64,000 nt of DNA from F23-D06 sp947165685. Lineage in GTDB: Bacteria; Bacteroidota; Bacteroidia; Bacteroidales; WCHB1-69. The DNA is taken from the NCBI GenBank assembly GCA_947165685.1, contig CAMVBK010000009.1:1-64000 (forward strand), in the 5' to 3' direction. The translations under genes and the position numbers were made by a program. This document shows positions 23,871 to 30,855 of the stretch, one piece after another; position 1 is the stretch's first letter; each line of letters opens with the position of its first letter. Under the pieces are notes generated by a model, which ran no database searches, was not told the origin of the DNA, and worked only from the letters and a program-made list of their open reading frames with translations.

Positions 23871-24689
23871 CTATTCGTTGGGTTGCATTTCCAACAGTTC
23901 GTCGTAGAATTCATCGTACATATCGACATAGTTGTCGTCATCGGGGTGTTGGAGGACGGGTTTGCCGGACTTCTCGACGTAGGTGAGCAGTTTTTTCTTG
24001 ATGTCCTTGGTGAGGGCGATGCCGTCGGAGTAGTCGATGGCCGCCTGGATGATCTGGTCGTAGCCGGCCTTGCGGAAGTGCTTGAGCCCGGCGGTGGGGA
24101 TGTTGGTCTGCTTGAGCTTCTTGGCGAAGTTGGGCGAGAACTTGTCGGGGAACTCGTCGGGCAGGATGGAGAACACCACGCGGGTGCCCTGCAGCAGCGG
24201 GTCGTCCTTATAGACGGTTTTCACGAAGAGCGGCACCAGGGCGGAGATCCAGCCGTGGCAGTGGATGACGTTCGGGTCCCAGCCGAGCTTGCGCACCGTC
24301 TCGATCACGCCTTTCGCGTAGAAGATGGCGCGGGAGTCGTTGTCGGGGTAGAACTCCCCGTTCTCGTCGTGGTATTGTGTCTTCCGCTTGAAGAAGTCCT
24401 CGCTGTCGATGAAGTAAATCTGCATCCGGACGTTCTGCAGCGACGCCACCTTGATGATGAGAGGATGGTCGGTGTCCTCGATGATAATGTTCTGCCCGGA
24501 GAGCCGGATGACCTCGTGCAGCATGTGCTTGTGGTCGTTCACGCAGCCGAATTTCGGCATGAATGTGCGAATTTCGTTCTCACGCTCCTGAATTCCCTGC
24601 GGGAGAAAACGGCAAATATTGGAGATGTAGCCCTCTGGAAAGTAGGGATAAATCTCGGGAGTGATGAATAAAACCTTCTTTTGAGCCAT
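23871..24689 (-). CDS. Glycogen/starch synthase-like protein, GT5 N-terminal domain only
   Basis: 272 residues, about half of a normal glycogen synthase. KVLFITPEIYPYFPEGYISN at the start and VIHCHGWISALVPLFVKTVY match the N-terminal Rossmann domain (starch synthase catalytic domain). The C-terminal GT1-type domain that binds ADP-glucose is absent, and the N-terminal acceptor-loop motif is altered (no Lys-Thr-Gly-Gly-Leu). Short versions like this are standard in Bacteroidales beside DUF4270, so this is a family trait and not a local truncation. Whether it catalyses anything alone is unclear. It has its own promoter. Confidence 0.85.
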   Translation of the reverse strand: MAQKKVLFITPEIYPYFPEGYISNICRFLPQGIQERENEIRTFMPKFGCVNDHKHMLHEVIRLSGQNIIIEDTDHPLIIKVASLQNVRMQIYFIDSEDFFKRKTQYHDENGEFYPDNDSRAIFYAKGVIETVRKLGWDPNVIHCHGWISALVPLFVKTVYKDDPLLQGTRVVFSILPDEFPDKFSPNFAKKLKQTNIPTAGLKHFRKAGYDQIIQAAIDYSDGIALTKDIKKKLLTYVEKSGKPVLQHPDDDNYVDMYDEFYDELLEMQPNE

Positions 24690-24707
24690 ATTTTTATTTT
24701 AAGACGG

Positions 24708-24715
24708 CAAAGATA
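24708..24715 (-). promoter_or_regulatory. -7 promoter element of the GT5-DUF4270(-glmS) operon
   Basis: Minus-strand TATCTTTG, 18 bases before the GT5 start. Confidence 0.75.
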
Positions 24716-24775
24716 CGATTTTTTTCGATACAAAATTTTTTTTTTCAAAAGTGGTGCACCATATCAAAAAAATTG

Positions 24776-24783
24776 TATTTTTG
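24776..24783 (+). promoter_or_regulatory. -7 promoter element of tRNA-Leu
   Basis: TATTTTTG ending 13 bases before the tRNA 5' end. Confidence 0.75.
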
Positions 24784-24796
24784 CCGCGTCTTTCAA

Positions 24797-24883
24797 GCCC
24801 AGGTGGTGGAATTGGTAGACACGCTACTTTGAGGGGGTAGTGGGAGTACTCCCGTGCAAGTTCGACTCTTGTCCTGGGCACCA
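24797..24883 (+). tRNA. tRNA-Leu, anticodon GAG
   Basis: 87 bases including an encoded CCA. The acceptor stem GCCCAGG (24797-24803) pairs with CCTGGGC (24873-24879), then discriminator A and CCA. The D arm contains the expected GGTGGAATTGGTAGAC; the anticodon stem CTACT/GGTAG encloses loop TTGAGGG (anticodon GAG); a long variable arm (GGGAGTACTCCC) marks class II; the T loop is TTCGACT. It has its own promoter and a terminator directly after. No att duplication or island boundary was seen. Confidence 0.97.
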
Positions 24884-24886
24884 CAG

Positions 24887-24914
24887 AAAAGCCGTTCGTC
24901 TGAACGGCTTTTTT
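24887..24914 (+). terminator. Rho-independent terminator after tRNA-Leu
   Basis: GCCGTTC (24891-24897) pairs with GAACGGC (24902-24908) over a 4-base loop, extended by A/T pairs and followed by six T. Confidence 0.93.
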
Positions 24915-24976
24915 GCTTGATGGACTGCGCGATTCCTCCCGTTCAAAAAAAAGTCGCGTCTGGATTGGAAAAATCG

Positions 24977-24984
24977 TACTTTTG
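24977..24984 (+). promoter_or_regulatory. -7 promoter element of the CrtI-like gene
   Basis: TACTTTTG, 10 bases before ATG 24995. Confidence 0.65.
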
Positions 24985-24994
24985 CGGCTCGAAA

Positions 24995-26503
24995 ATGATG
25001 AATACGAAACATGTCCATATCATCGGGGGCGGTGTCGGCGGCCTTTTCACCGCCGCGCTCCTTGCCAAGGAGGGTTTCCGCGTGACCGTTCTGGAACGCA
25101 GCCCCCACCTTGGCGGCGGCCTGCAGTCGTTCACCCGTCGCGGGGTGGCCTTCGACGCGGGCATGCATATCGTGGGCGGCCTCTGCCCCGGCGGCTCCCT
25201 TCACCGTATCTGCCGCTATCTCGGCATTCTGGACGAGATTTCCTACCGTCCCGTCGATGCCGACTGCATGGACGAGGTCTTCTGCTTCGCCGACGGGCAC
25301 ACCTACCGCATCCCGCAGGGGCGCGAGCCGTTCGCGGAGTTTTTCCAGCGCACTTTCCCGGGGGAACGGGAGGCCGTTCGCCGCTACACCGACCGTCTGT
25401 TCGGTATGGCCGAGCAGGTCGATTTCTTCTTCCTGCGCCCCGGCAGCGAGTCGGGACCGGGCTCCGATCCTGCGTTCTACCAATCGTCCGCGCAGCTCAT
25501 CGCCGACCATGTCCGCGACCCGCGCCTGCGCAGTCTGCTGGCCTACCTCAGCCCGTTATGCGGCGGTGAGGCCGGTCACACGCCCGCCTACATCTTCGCT
25601 CTCATCAACTATCTGTATGTCACTGGTCAATTCCGTTTCGAGGGACCGGCCGAGCAACTGGCCGACGCCCTGGTGCGTCGCATTCGGCAGTGGGGCGGCG
25701 AGGTGCTCGTCAATGCCGAGGTCACGGGAATCGGATTTGAGGACGGGAAGGTGAAAACGCTCGCCACCGCCGATGGCCGGGTCTTCGAGACGGATGCCGT
25801 TGTTTCGTCCATTCATCCGCAATCGTTATTGAAAACGATTGATGGACAGTTGTTTACGAAGGCAGCGCGGAACCGTTTGGCCGCTGCCCCGAACAACTAT
25901 TCGGCCTATTGTGTCTATGTGGTGCTGAAGGAGGGTACGTTCCCCTACATCAACCATCCGTGCTATTGCCTGGATCGTTACGAAGATGTGTGGGAGTTTG
26001 GCCGGTATGTGCCGGAGAGATGGCCGCGTAGTTTCGTCTATTACACGCCGTGCGTGCGTGGACAAGGGCCGTATGCCCGCGCCCTGCAGGTGTTCGTCTT
26101 TTCCCCGTTCTCGATGTGCGAGCGCTGGGCGGGCACGACCGTCGGGTGGCGCGGCGCGGAGTACGAGGAGTGGAAAGCACTACACACAGATCTGATACTG
26201 AGAAAGTTAGAACAAAGGCATCCAGGTTTCCGCGCGCGCGTGGAGGCGGTCTATGACGCCACCCCGCTGACCATCCGCGACTATTTCAACGAACCGGAAG
26301 GCGCGCTCTACGGCCTTCGCAAGGACAGCCGCGACCCATACGCCGGCTATCTCCCGCTCCGCACCAAGGTCGGCAACTTCTTCATGACCGGCCAAAACGT
26401 CTATCTGCACGGTTGCTGCGGCGTTCCCCTCACCGCCGTGATGACCGCCGAGGCGGTGATGGGAGAGAAGGACGGGATCGTGAAGAAGATTTGTGATGAG
26501 TGA
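24995..26503 (+). CDS. CrtI/RetSat-type NAD(P)/FAD-dependent oxidoreductase
   Basis: 502 residues. N-terminal dinucleotide motif HIIGGGVGGLFTAALLAKEGFRVTVLER followed by LGGGLQSFTRRG is the phytoene-desaturase/retinol-saturase pattern, and the C-terminal FMTGQNVYLHGCCGVPLTAVMTAEAVMG is the second FAD-binding signature. The family oxidises or saturates polyene lipids such as carotenoids and retinoids. No carotenoid or aryl-polyene genes are nearby, so the substrate is unknown. The start is ATG 24995 just after a promoter; the frame is open back into the tRNA, which is not credible. The TGA stop is part of a GATGAGT heptad repeat. Confidence 0.88.
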   Translation: MMNTKHVHIIGGGVGGLFTAALLAKEGFRVTVLERSPHLGGGLQSFTRRGVAFDAGMHIVGGLCPGGSLHRICRYLGILDEISYRPVDADCMDEVFCFADGHTYRIPQGREPFAEFFQRTFPGEREAVRRYTDRLFGMAEQVDFFFLRPGSESGPGSDPAFYQSSAQLIADHVRDPRLRSLLAYLSPLCGGEAGHTPAYIFALINYLYVTGQFRFEGPAEQLADALVRRIRQWGGEVLVNAEVTGIGFEDGKVKTLATADGRVFETDAVVSSIHPQSLLKTIDGQLFTKAARNRLAAAPNNYSAYCVYVVLKEGTFPYINHPCYCLDRYEDVWEFGRYVPERWPRSFVYYTPCVRGQGPYARALQVFVFSPFSMCERWAGTTVGWRGAEYEEWKALHTDLILRKLEQRHPGFRARVEAVYDATPLTIRDYFNEPEGALYGLRKDSRDPYAGYLPLRTKVGNFFMTGQNVYLHGCCGVPLTAVMTAEAVMGEKDGIVKKICDE

Positions 26504-26543
26504 CGAGTGATTTGTGATTTGTGATGTGTAATGAGTGATGAGT
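26493..26543. repeat. Heptad repeat block overlapping the CrtI-like stop codon
   Basis: GATGAGT, GACGAGT, GATTTGT, GATTTGT, GATGTGT, AATGAGT, GATGAGT in tandem. The TGA stop at 26501-26503 falls inside it. Confidence 0.88.
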
Positions 26544-26562
26544 GTTTTGTTTCGTTATATTT

Positions 26563-26630
26563 ATTCCTTGAAAGCCCTGAAAGGGCGTCCTATGTCAGCC
26601 CAGGGTGAGCGTTAGCGAGCCCTGGGGCGA
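26563..26630. repeat. Dispersed repeat type B, copy 1 (palindromic)
   Basis: Begins ATTCCTTGAAAGCCC. It contains the palindrome GCCCTGAAAGGGC and a second inverted repeat, CAGGGTGAGCGTTAGCGAGCCCTG. A diverged copy lies at 52764-52830. Both copies are in the leader region of a gene for an exported protein. Confidence 0.75.
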
Positions 26631-26635
26631 ATGAA

Positions 26636-26703
26636 TGAAATGAATAAAATGAATAAAACGAATGAAATGAATAAAACGAATAAAACGAAACGAAACGAAT
26701 AAA
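26636..26703. repeat. Tandem GAATAAAAC repeat
   Basis: About seven 9-base units (GAATGAAAT, GAATAAAAT, GAATAAAAC) plus GAAAC pieces, directly upstream of the alpha/beta hydrolase gene. Confidence 0.88.
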
Positions 26704-26725
26704 TAGACCAAAACAAACAAATAAT

Positions 26726-27550
26726 ATGATGAAAAGAAGACCGATTAATACAGGAATCGTTGTGTTGACCGTATGTATGGCGTTGTGTGTTGGCAGTGTT
26801 TCCGCCCAGCGTCTCACGGAGTTTTTGCCCTCGAAAGGATGCGTCACGCGACCGGTCGACACCGCCGTGGTGGTCTGTCCCGGCGGCAGCTACTACTGGT
26901 TAGCGAAGCGCGGCGAGGGCTCCGAGGTGGCGCAGTGGCTGAACGCCAACGGCTACGCGGCCTATGTGCTCGAATACCCGGTTTCGGGCTGGTGGTCGTG
27001 GTTCACGCACATCCGCCGGAGCTGCTGCACGCAGTATCCCGGACAGCTCGATGCGCTGGCTGACGCCCTGCGCACCGTCAGGGCGAAAGGCTATGCGACG
27101 GTGGGTGTGATGGGCTTCTCCGCCGGCGGTCACCTGGTGCTCAGCGGCGCCGAGCTGCTGCCCGATAGCACCGCTCCCGACTTCGTGGCGGCCCTCTATC
27201 CGGTGGTCACCATGCGCGAGCCCTACGTGCACAAGCGCTCCCGACGCGGGCTTTTGGGCGAACGCCGCAGGCACGACCCCGCGATGCAGGACTCGCTCTC
27301 CATGGAGCTCCACGCCGATCGGGTGTGCTGCCCCGTCTTCCTGCTCAGCTGCGACGACGACCCCACGGTGGACTGGCACAACGCCGCCATGATGGCCGAC
27401 TCGCTGTCCGTTCATGGCAAGCGGCACCGCATCCTGCGGCCCGCGACCGGCGGCCACGGCTTCGGGGTGAACCCGGAGAAGATGGCCGGCAAGGAGTGTG
27501 CCGTATGGCCCGCCGCCTTCCTGCGCTGGCTCCGGAACGAGACGCGGTGA
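26726..27550 (+). CDS. Exported alpha/beta hydrolase (esterase-like)
   Basis: 274 residues with a signal peptide (1-27, ending VSAQ). Alpha/beta-hydrolase fold: oxyanion-loop motif VVVCPGGSYYWLA (about 48-60), nucleophile elbow GFSAGG with Ser132, an acidic residue around Asp211-Asp216 and His244 in GGHGFG. The sequence resembles the esterase group used to remove acetyl or feruloyl groups from glycans and other BD-FAE-type enzymes. It acts in the periplasm or at the surface. A 9-base tandem repeat and a type B palindromic repeat lie upstream; no TAnnTTTG promoter stands out. Confidence 0.87.
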   Translation: MMKRRPINTGIVVLTVCMALCVGSVSAQRLTEFLPSKGCVTRPVDTAVVVCPGGSYYWLAKRGEGSEVAQWLNANGYAAYVLEYPVSGWWSWFTHIRRSCCTQYPGQLDALADALRTVRAKGYATVGVMGFSAGGHLVLSGAELLPDSTAPDFVAALYPVVTMREPYVHKRSRRGLLGERRRHDPAMQDSLSMELHADRVCCPVFLLSCDDDPTVDWHNAAMMADSLSVHGKRHRILRPATGGHGFGVNPEKMAGKECAVWPAAFLRWLRNETR

Positions 27551-27552
27551 GC

Positions 27553-27606
27553 GCTCAAAGCTCAAAGCTCTCAGCTCCCAGTTCTCAGCTCTCAGCTCTC
27601 AGTTCA
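27553..27606. repeat. Heptad repeat block between hydrolase and HAD genes
   Basis: CTCAAAG, CTCTCAG and CTCAGTT units starting just after the hydrolase stop and ending before the HAD-gene promoter. Confidence 0.85.
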
Positions 27607-27632
27607 TTGTCGGGGCATATCCGGAATTTGTG

Positions 27633-27640
27633 TATTTTTG
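27633..27640 (+). promoter_or_regulatory. -7 promoter element of the HAD gene
   Basis: TATTTTTG, 25 bases before ATG 27666. Confidence 0.7.
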
Positions 27641-27665
27641 CGGCTCATCTAAAAGAGCATCGGAT

Positions 27666-28292
27666 ATGATAACAGACGGGATCACCCACATAGCCCTTGA
27701 CATGGGCGGCGTTGTGCTCCACATCGACCACGAGCAGGCGGTGGCGCGCTTCGAGGAGATTGGCGTGGCCGACGCCCGCCGCTTCCTCAACCCCTACCAC
27801 CAGCAGGGGATTTTCGGCCAGCTGGAGGGCGGCCTGATCGACTCGGTCACTTTTGTGGACGTGTTGAGCCGCTTTGTCGGCAAGGAGTTGACATACGAGC
27901 AGTGCCGCTATGCGTGGCTCGGCTACTTGGGCGGGATCCCGGAGCGCAACCTGTCGGCCCTGCGGCGGCTGCGGCGCGAGGGCTTCCGGATCTGCCTGCT
28001 CTCGAACACCAACCCCTTCTTTTTCGAATGGGCGGAAAGCGGGGCGTTCGACGGCTGCGGCCACTCCATCCGCGACTATTTCGACAGTCTCTACGTGAGT
28101 TTCCGCTGCCGGATGCTGAAGCCTACGCGCGAGATTTACGAATATGTGCTTCGTTGCGAGGAGATTCGGCCGGAACAGCTCCTCTTCGTTGATGACAGCG
28201 AGCGCAACACGGAAGCCGCCGCACAGTTGGGCATCCGGACGCTCCACGTGGAGACGAACGGGGACTGGGCCGCAAAATTGTTCGGCAAGTAG
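27666..28292 (+). CDS. HAD-superfamily phosphatase (YihX-like)
   Basis: 208 residues. HAD core with motif I LDMGGVV near residue 10, motif II LLSNTN, motif III with Lys in LKPTREIY, and motif IV FVDDSERN. Motif I is Asp-Met-Gly in place of the usual Asp-x-Asp, as in YihX-type proteins (Asp-Leu-Gly-Asn). A helical cap lies between motifs I and II. YihX acts on sugar phosphates such as glucose-1-phosphate; the substrate here is not known. Start ATG 27666 follows a promoter; the frame extends further upstream only through repeat sequence. Confidence 0.9.
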   Translation: MITDGITHIALDMGGVVLHIDHEQAVARFEEIGVADARRFLNPYHQQGIFGQLEGGLIDSVTFVDVLSRFVGKELTYEQCRYAWLGYLGGIPERNLSALRRLRREGFRICLLSNTNPFFFEWAESGAFDGCGHSIRDYFDSLYVSFRCRMLKPTREIYEYVLRCEEIRPEQLLFVDDSERNTEAAAQLGIRTLHVETNGDWAAKLFGK

Positions 28293-28317
28293 TCTGGTCA
28301 AGGTTCCCAATATTTTG

Positions 28318-28325
28318 TATTTTTG
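28318..28325 (+). promoter_or_regulatory. -7 promoter element of the CoA-ligase gene
   Basis: TATTTTTG, 47 bases before ATG 28373. Confidence 0.7.
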
Positions 28326-28372
28326 CGCCGCTTTTTTTTCAGGGCGGAAGCCTGAGTGTTATATAATATTGT

Positions 28373-29704
28373 ATGATGAACACGTCCAAAGACATCGAGT
28401 TTGCCTCCCCGGAGGCGATCAAAGCTTTCCAGGAGGAGAAACTTCACGACGCGCTGGTCTATCTGCAGCGCCATTCGCGTTACTATCAGCGCATGTTTGA
28501 CCGCTATGACATCAAGGTGGAGAAGATCCGCTGCATTGAGGACCTGGTCAACATCCCGTTCACCGAAAAGAAGGACCTTCAGCTCTTCAACGAGGACTTC
28601 CTTTGCGTGCCCAAGGAGAAGGTGATCGACTATATCACCACCAGCGGCACGCTGAGCGACCCGGTGACCTTCTGTTGCACGGAGAAGGACCTGCGGCGGC
28701 TGGCCTTCAATGAGAAGAAGAGCTTCGAGTGCGCCGGGCTGCGTCCGGGCAACATCCTGCAGCTGATGGTTACCCTCGACAAGCGCTTCATGGCGGGCCT
28801 GGCCTACTTCCTTGGCCTGCGGGAACTCGGCGCATCAGTCATTCGGGTCGGCAACGGCATCCCCGAACTGCAGTGGGACACCATCCGCCGCATCCGTCCC
28901 GACAGCATCATGTGCGTGCCGTCGTTCATCCCGCGTCTCATCCAATATGCCGAAGACCACGGCATCGACTACCGGAACTCCAGCATCCGGAAAATCATCG
29001 GGATAGGGGAGAGCCTGCGCAACCAGGACTTCTCGCTCAACCTCCTCGGCGAGCAGATCAAGTCGAAATGGGATGTGGAGTTGTATGCTACCTATTCCTC
29101 CACTGAGATGGGCGCGACGTTCAGCGAGTGCGCGTACGGCGTGGGCGGCCATGTGCATCCCGAACTCATCATCGTGGAAATCATCGGTGAGGACAACCTG
29201 CCGGTGCCCGATGGGGAGACCGGCGAGGTGGTGGTGACGACCCTCGGCGTGGAGGGTATGCCGTTGCTGCGCTTCCGCACGGGCGATATGTGCGCGAAAA
29301 TCACCGAGCAGTGCCCCTGCGGGCGGAACAGCTACCGGCTCACCCCTTTGGTTGGACGTAAGAACAATATGATCAAGTTGAAGGGTACCACGCTCTACCC
29401 GCCGGCCTTGATGGACGTGCTCAACAACACCCCCTTCGTGCAGAACTATGTCATCTACGTGCAGGACTCCCAGCAAGGCACCGACGAGGTGGTGGTGAAG
29501 GTGGGGTTGAACGCCGAGGCGGTGGAGGGCAATGTCCGTTTCAAGAGCCATCCCGAGGAGATTGTCAACGAGCTGAAGAACCGCTTCCGTGCGCACGTGC
29601 GCGTCGCGCCCTCGGTGGTGGTCGCCCCCGTGGAGGAGGTGCAGCGCATCAACTTCCCGCCCAGTGCCCGAAAACCGGTTAAGTTCGTGGATCTGAGGGG
29701 GTGA
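28373..29704 (+). CDS. paaK: Phenylacetate-CoA ligase family (AMP-forming)
   Basis: 443 residues, the normal size for PaaK-type ligases. Motifs: IPFTEKKDL, the phosphate-binding loop TTSGTLSDPVTF, ATYSSTEMGATFSEC (adenine site), GETGEVVVTTL, LLRFRTGDM, and the C-terminal lid with GRKNNMIKLKGTTLYP. It activates an aryl acid (phenylacetate or indoleacetate) with ATP and CoA. Paralogous ligases of this type in Bacteroidales act in aromatic amino-acid fermentation with 2-oxoacid oxidoreductases; none is adjacent here, so the acid is not certain. The 3' end overlaps the convergent Rpn-type gene by 26 bases. Confidence 0.92.
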   Translation: MMNTSKDIEFASPEAIKAFQEEKLHDALVYLQRHSRYYQRMFDRYDIKVEKIRCIEDLVNIPFTEKKDLQLFNEDFLCVPKEKVIDYITTSGTLSDPVTFCCTEKDLRRLAFNEKKSFECAGLRPGNILQLMVTLDKRFMAGLAYFLGLRELGASVIRVGNGIPELQWDTIRRIRPDSIMCVPSFIPRLIQYAEDHGIDYRNSSIRKIIGIGESLRNQDFSLNLLGEQIKSKWDVELYATYSSTEMGATFSECAYGVGGHVHPELIIVEIIGEDNLPVPDGETGEVVVTTLGVEGMPLLRFRTGDMCAKITEQCPCGRNSYRLTPLVGRKNNMIKLKGTTLYPPALMDVLNNTPFVQNYVIYVQDSQQGTDEVVVKVGLNAEAVEGNVRFKSHPEEIVNELKNRFRAHVRVAPSVVVAPVEEVQRINFPPSARKPVKFVDLRG

Positions 29705-30677
29705 TGTTTTCCCCGCCAAGGGGTAGCGTCTCTCCCATCGACAGTGTCTTTTCTTCCGTCAGACCTGTGATTTCCTCGACAATAGAAGGGGGAATTCCTT
29801 TGTCGAGCATGTCGCGGGCAAGTTTCCGCCTCTCTTCGCTCCGTCCTTTTTGCATCCCTTCTTCACGCCCTTGCAGCAAACCTTGCTGCAGCCCTTGTTG
29901 TAGCCCTTGTTGCAGCCCTTCCTCGCGTCCTTGCTGCAAACCTTTTTGCAGCCCCTCGTCCCGGCCGATGCCCTTCCAGGTGGCCTCCACGCTGACGCCG
30001 TCCCAGTATCTGTCGTAGAGGTACTCCTCCGCCTCGTCGTAGTTGATGACCTCCAGCAGTTTGACGGCCTTGGCGATGTCGGGGTCGGCGAGGAGTTCCG
30101 GCGCGGGTGTCCTCGTCTTGGCGGTCATCTCCGTGAAGTAGCGCATCCACAGGTCCTTCTTGGAGTCGCCCTTCACGGCCAGCTTCTTGTACTTTTCGAT
30201 TTCGGCGAAGACGATCTTGAGCCCGTCGAAGACGCGGTCGGTGTGGTAGATGTGGACGAACTGGTAGGGGTGGTACCATTCGCTGAGCCCCTTGTGCAGG
30301 TCTCCGGTGACGAAGTTGAGGGAATAGACGGGCTTCAGGAGTTTGTAGCGTTCCCCCTCGTTGAGCTGGCGGACGTAGGCTTTTGAGGCGTTGAAGAAGA
30401 CGCGCTTGAAGAAGTCGGACTCCCAGTTGAGCTGCATCTCGACGAGGAAGGTCGCGCCGGCGGAGTCGGTGCAGTGCAGGTCGACGATGCTGTCCTTGCG
30501 GGTTGGAGTGTTGGGCATCAGTTCGGGCGGGAGGTAGCGCAGGTCGGTGATGGTGCGGCCCTCCTCCAAGGGGAGGAAGGCGTTGAGCAGGCTGGCGGCG
30601 AGGTCGATGTGCTCGCCGAAGACCTTCCGGAAGGTGACGTCGGTCACGGGGCTGAAGTATTTGCAGTAGTTCTTCAT
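29679..30677 (-). CDS. Rpn-family recombination-promoting nuclease (PD-(D/E)XK), Gln-Gly repeat tail
   Basis: 332 residues from ATG 30677. N-terminal Rpn/transposase-31-type nuclease domain: SPVTDVTFRKVFGE, LNAFLPLE, and the PD-(D/E)XK-like segment DSIVDLHCTDSAGATFLVEMQL (Asp, then Glu-x-Gln). The middle (90-235) has the family's YHPYQFVHIYHTD and ending ATWKGIGRDEG. Residues about 240-285 are a repeat of Leu-Gln-Gln-Gly / Arg-Glu-Glu-Gly, coded by 12-base tandem DNA repeats (29870-29955). Rpn proteins cut DNA and promote recA-independent recombination; they are often scattered, variable and transposon-associated. No inverted repeats or partner genes are visible here. Confidence 0.88.
   Translation of the reverse strand: MKNYCKYFSPVTDVTFRKVFGEHIDLAASLLNAFLPLEEGRTITDLRYLPPELMPNTPTRKDSIVDLHCTDSAGATFLVEMQLNWESDFFKRVFFNASKAYVRQLNEGERYKLLKPVYSLNFVTGDLHKGLSEWYHPYQFVHIYHTDRVFDGLKIVFAEIEKYKKLAVKGDSKKDLWMRYFTEMTAKTRTPAPELLADPDIAKAVKLLEVINYDEAEEYLYDRYWDGVSVEATWKGIGRDEGLQKGLQQGREEGLQQGLQQGLQQGLLQGREEGMQKGRSEERRKLARDMLDKGIPPSIVEEITGLTEEKTLSMGETLPLGGENITPSDPRT
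29870..29955. repeat. In-frame 12-base tandem repeat in the nuclease tail
   Basis: Repeats of CAGCCCTTGTTG-like 12-mers with CTGCAAACC variants. A change by whole units would keep frame and alter the length of the Gln-Gly tail. Confidence 0.8.
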
Positions 30678-30696
30678 GACGACAAGTTTTAGGTTG

Positions 30697-30704
30697 CAAA
30701 GATA
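30697..30704 (-). promoter_or_regulatory. -7 promoter element of the Rpn-type gene
   Basis: Minus-strand TATCTTTG, 19 bases before the start at 30677. The rest of the gap up to 30855 shows nothing else that I can support. Confidence 0.7.
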
Positions 30705-30855
30705 CAACGGAAAAACGCTGTTGTCAAGGGTTTTGCGAAATTTTTCTGTTGTCTGTTAATCAGACTGTTGCAATGTTTGATTTAACAATTCGATTCGGAA
30801 TTGTAAATTTTTGAGCGCGGGTTTCGCAGGATTTTAAGGCTGTTCGACGAAATCC

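Noticed and set aside
24797..24883. tRNA-Leu as an integration site for a mobile island
   Set aside because: No repeated 3' tRNA fragment, integrase or shift in composition was found on either side.
29679..30677. Insertion sequence based on the Rpn/transposase-31-like gene
   Set aside because: No terminal inverted repeats or target duplication were seen, and the family is a nuclease and not a classical transposase.
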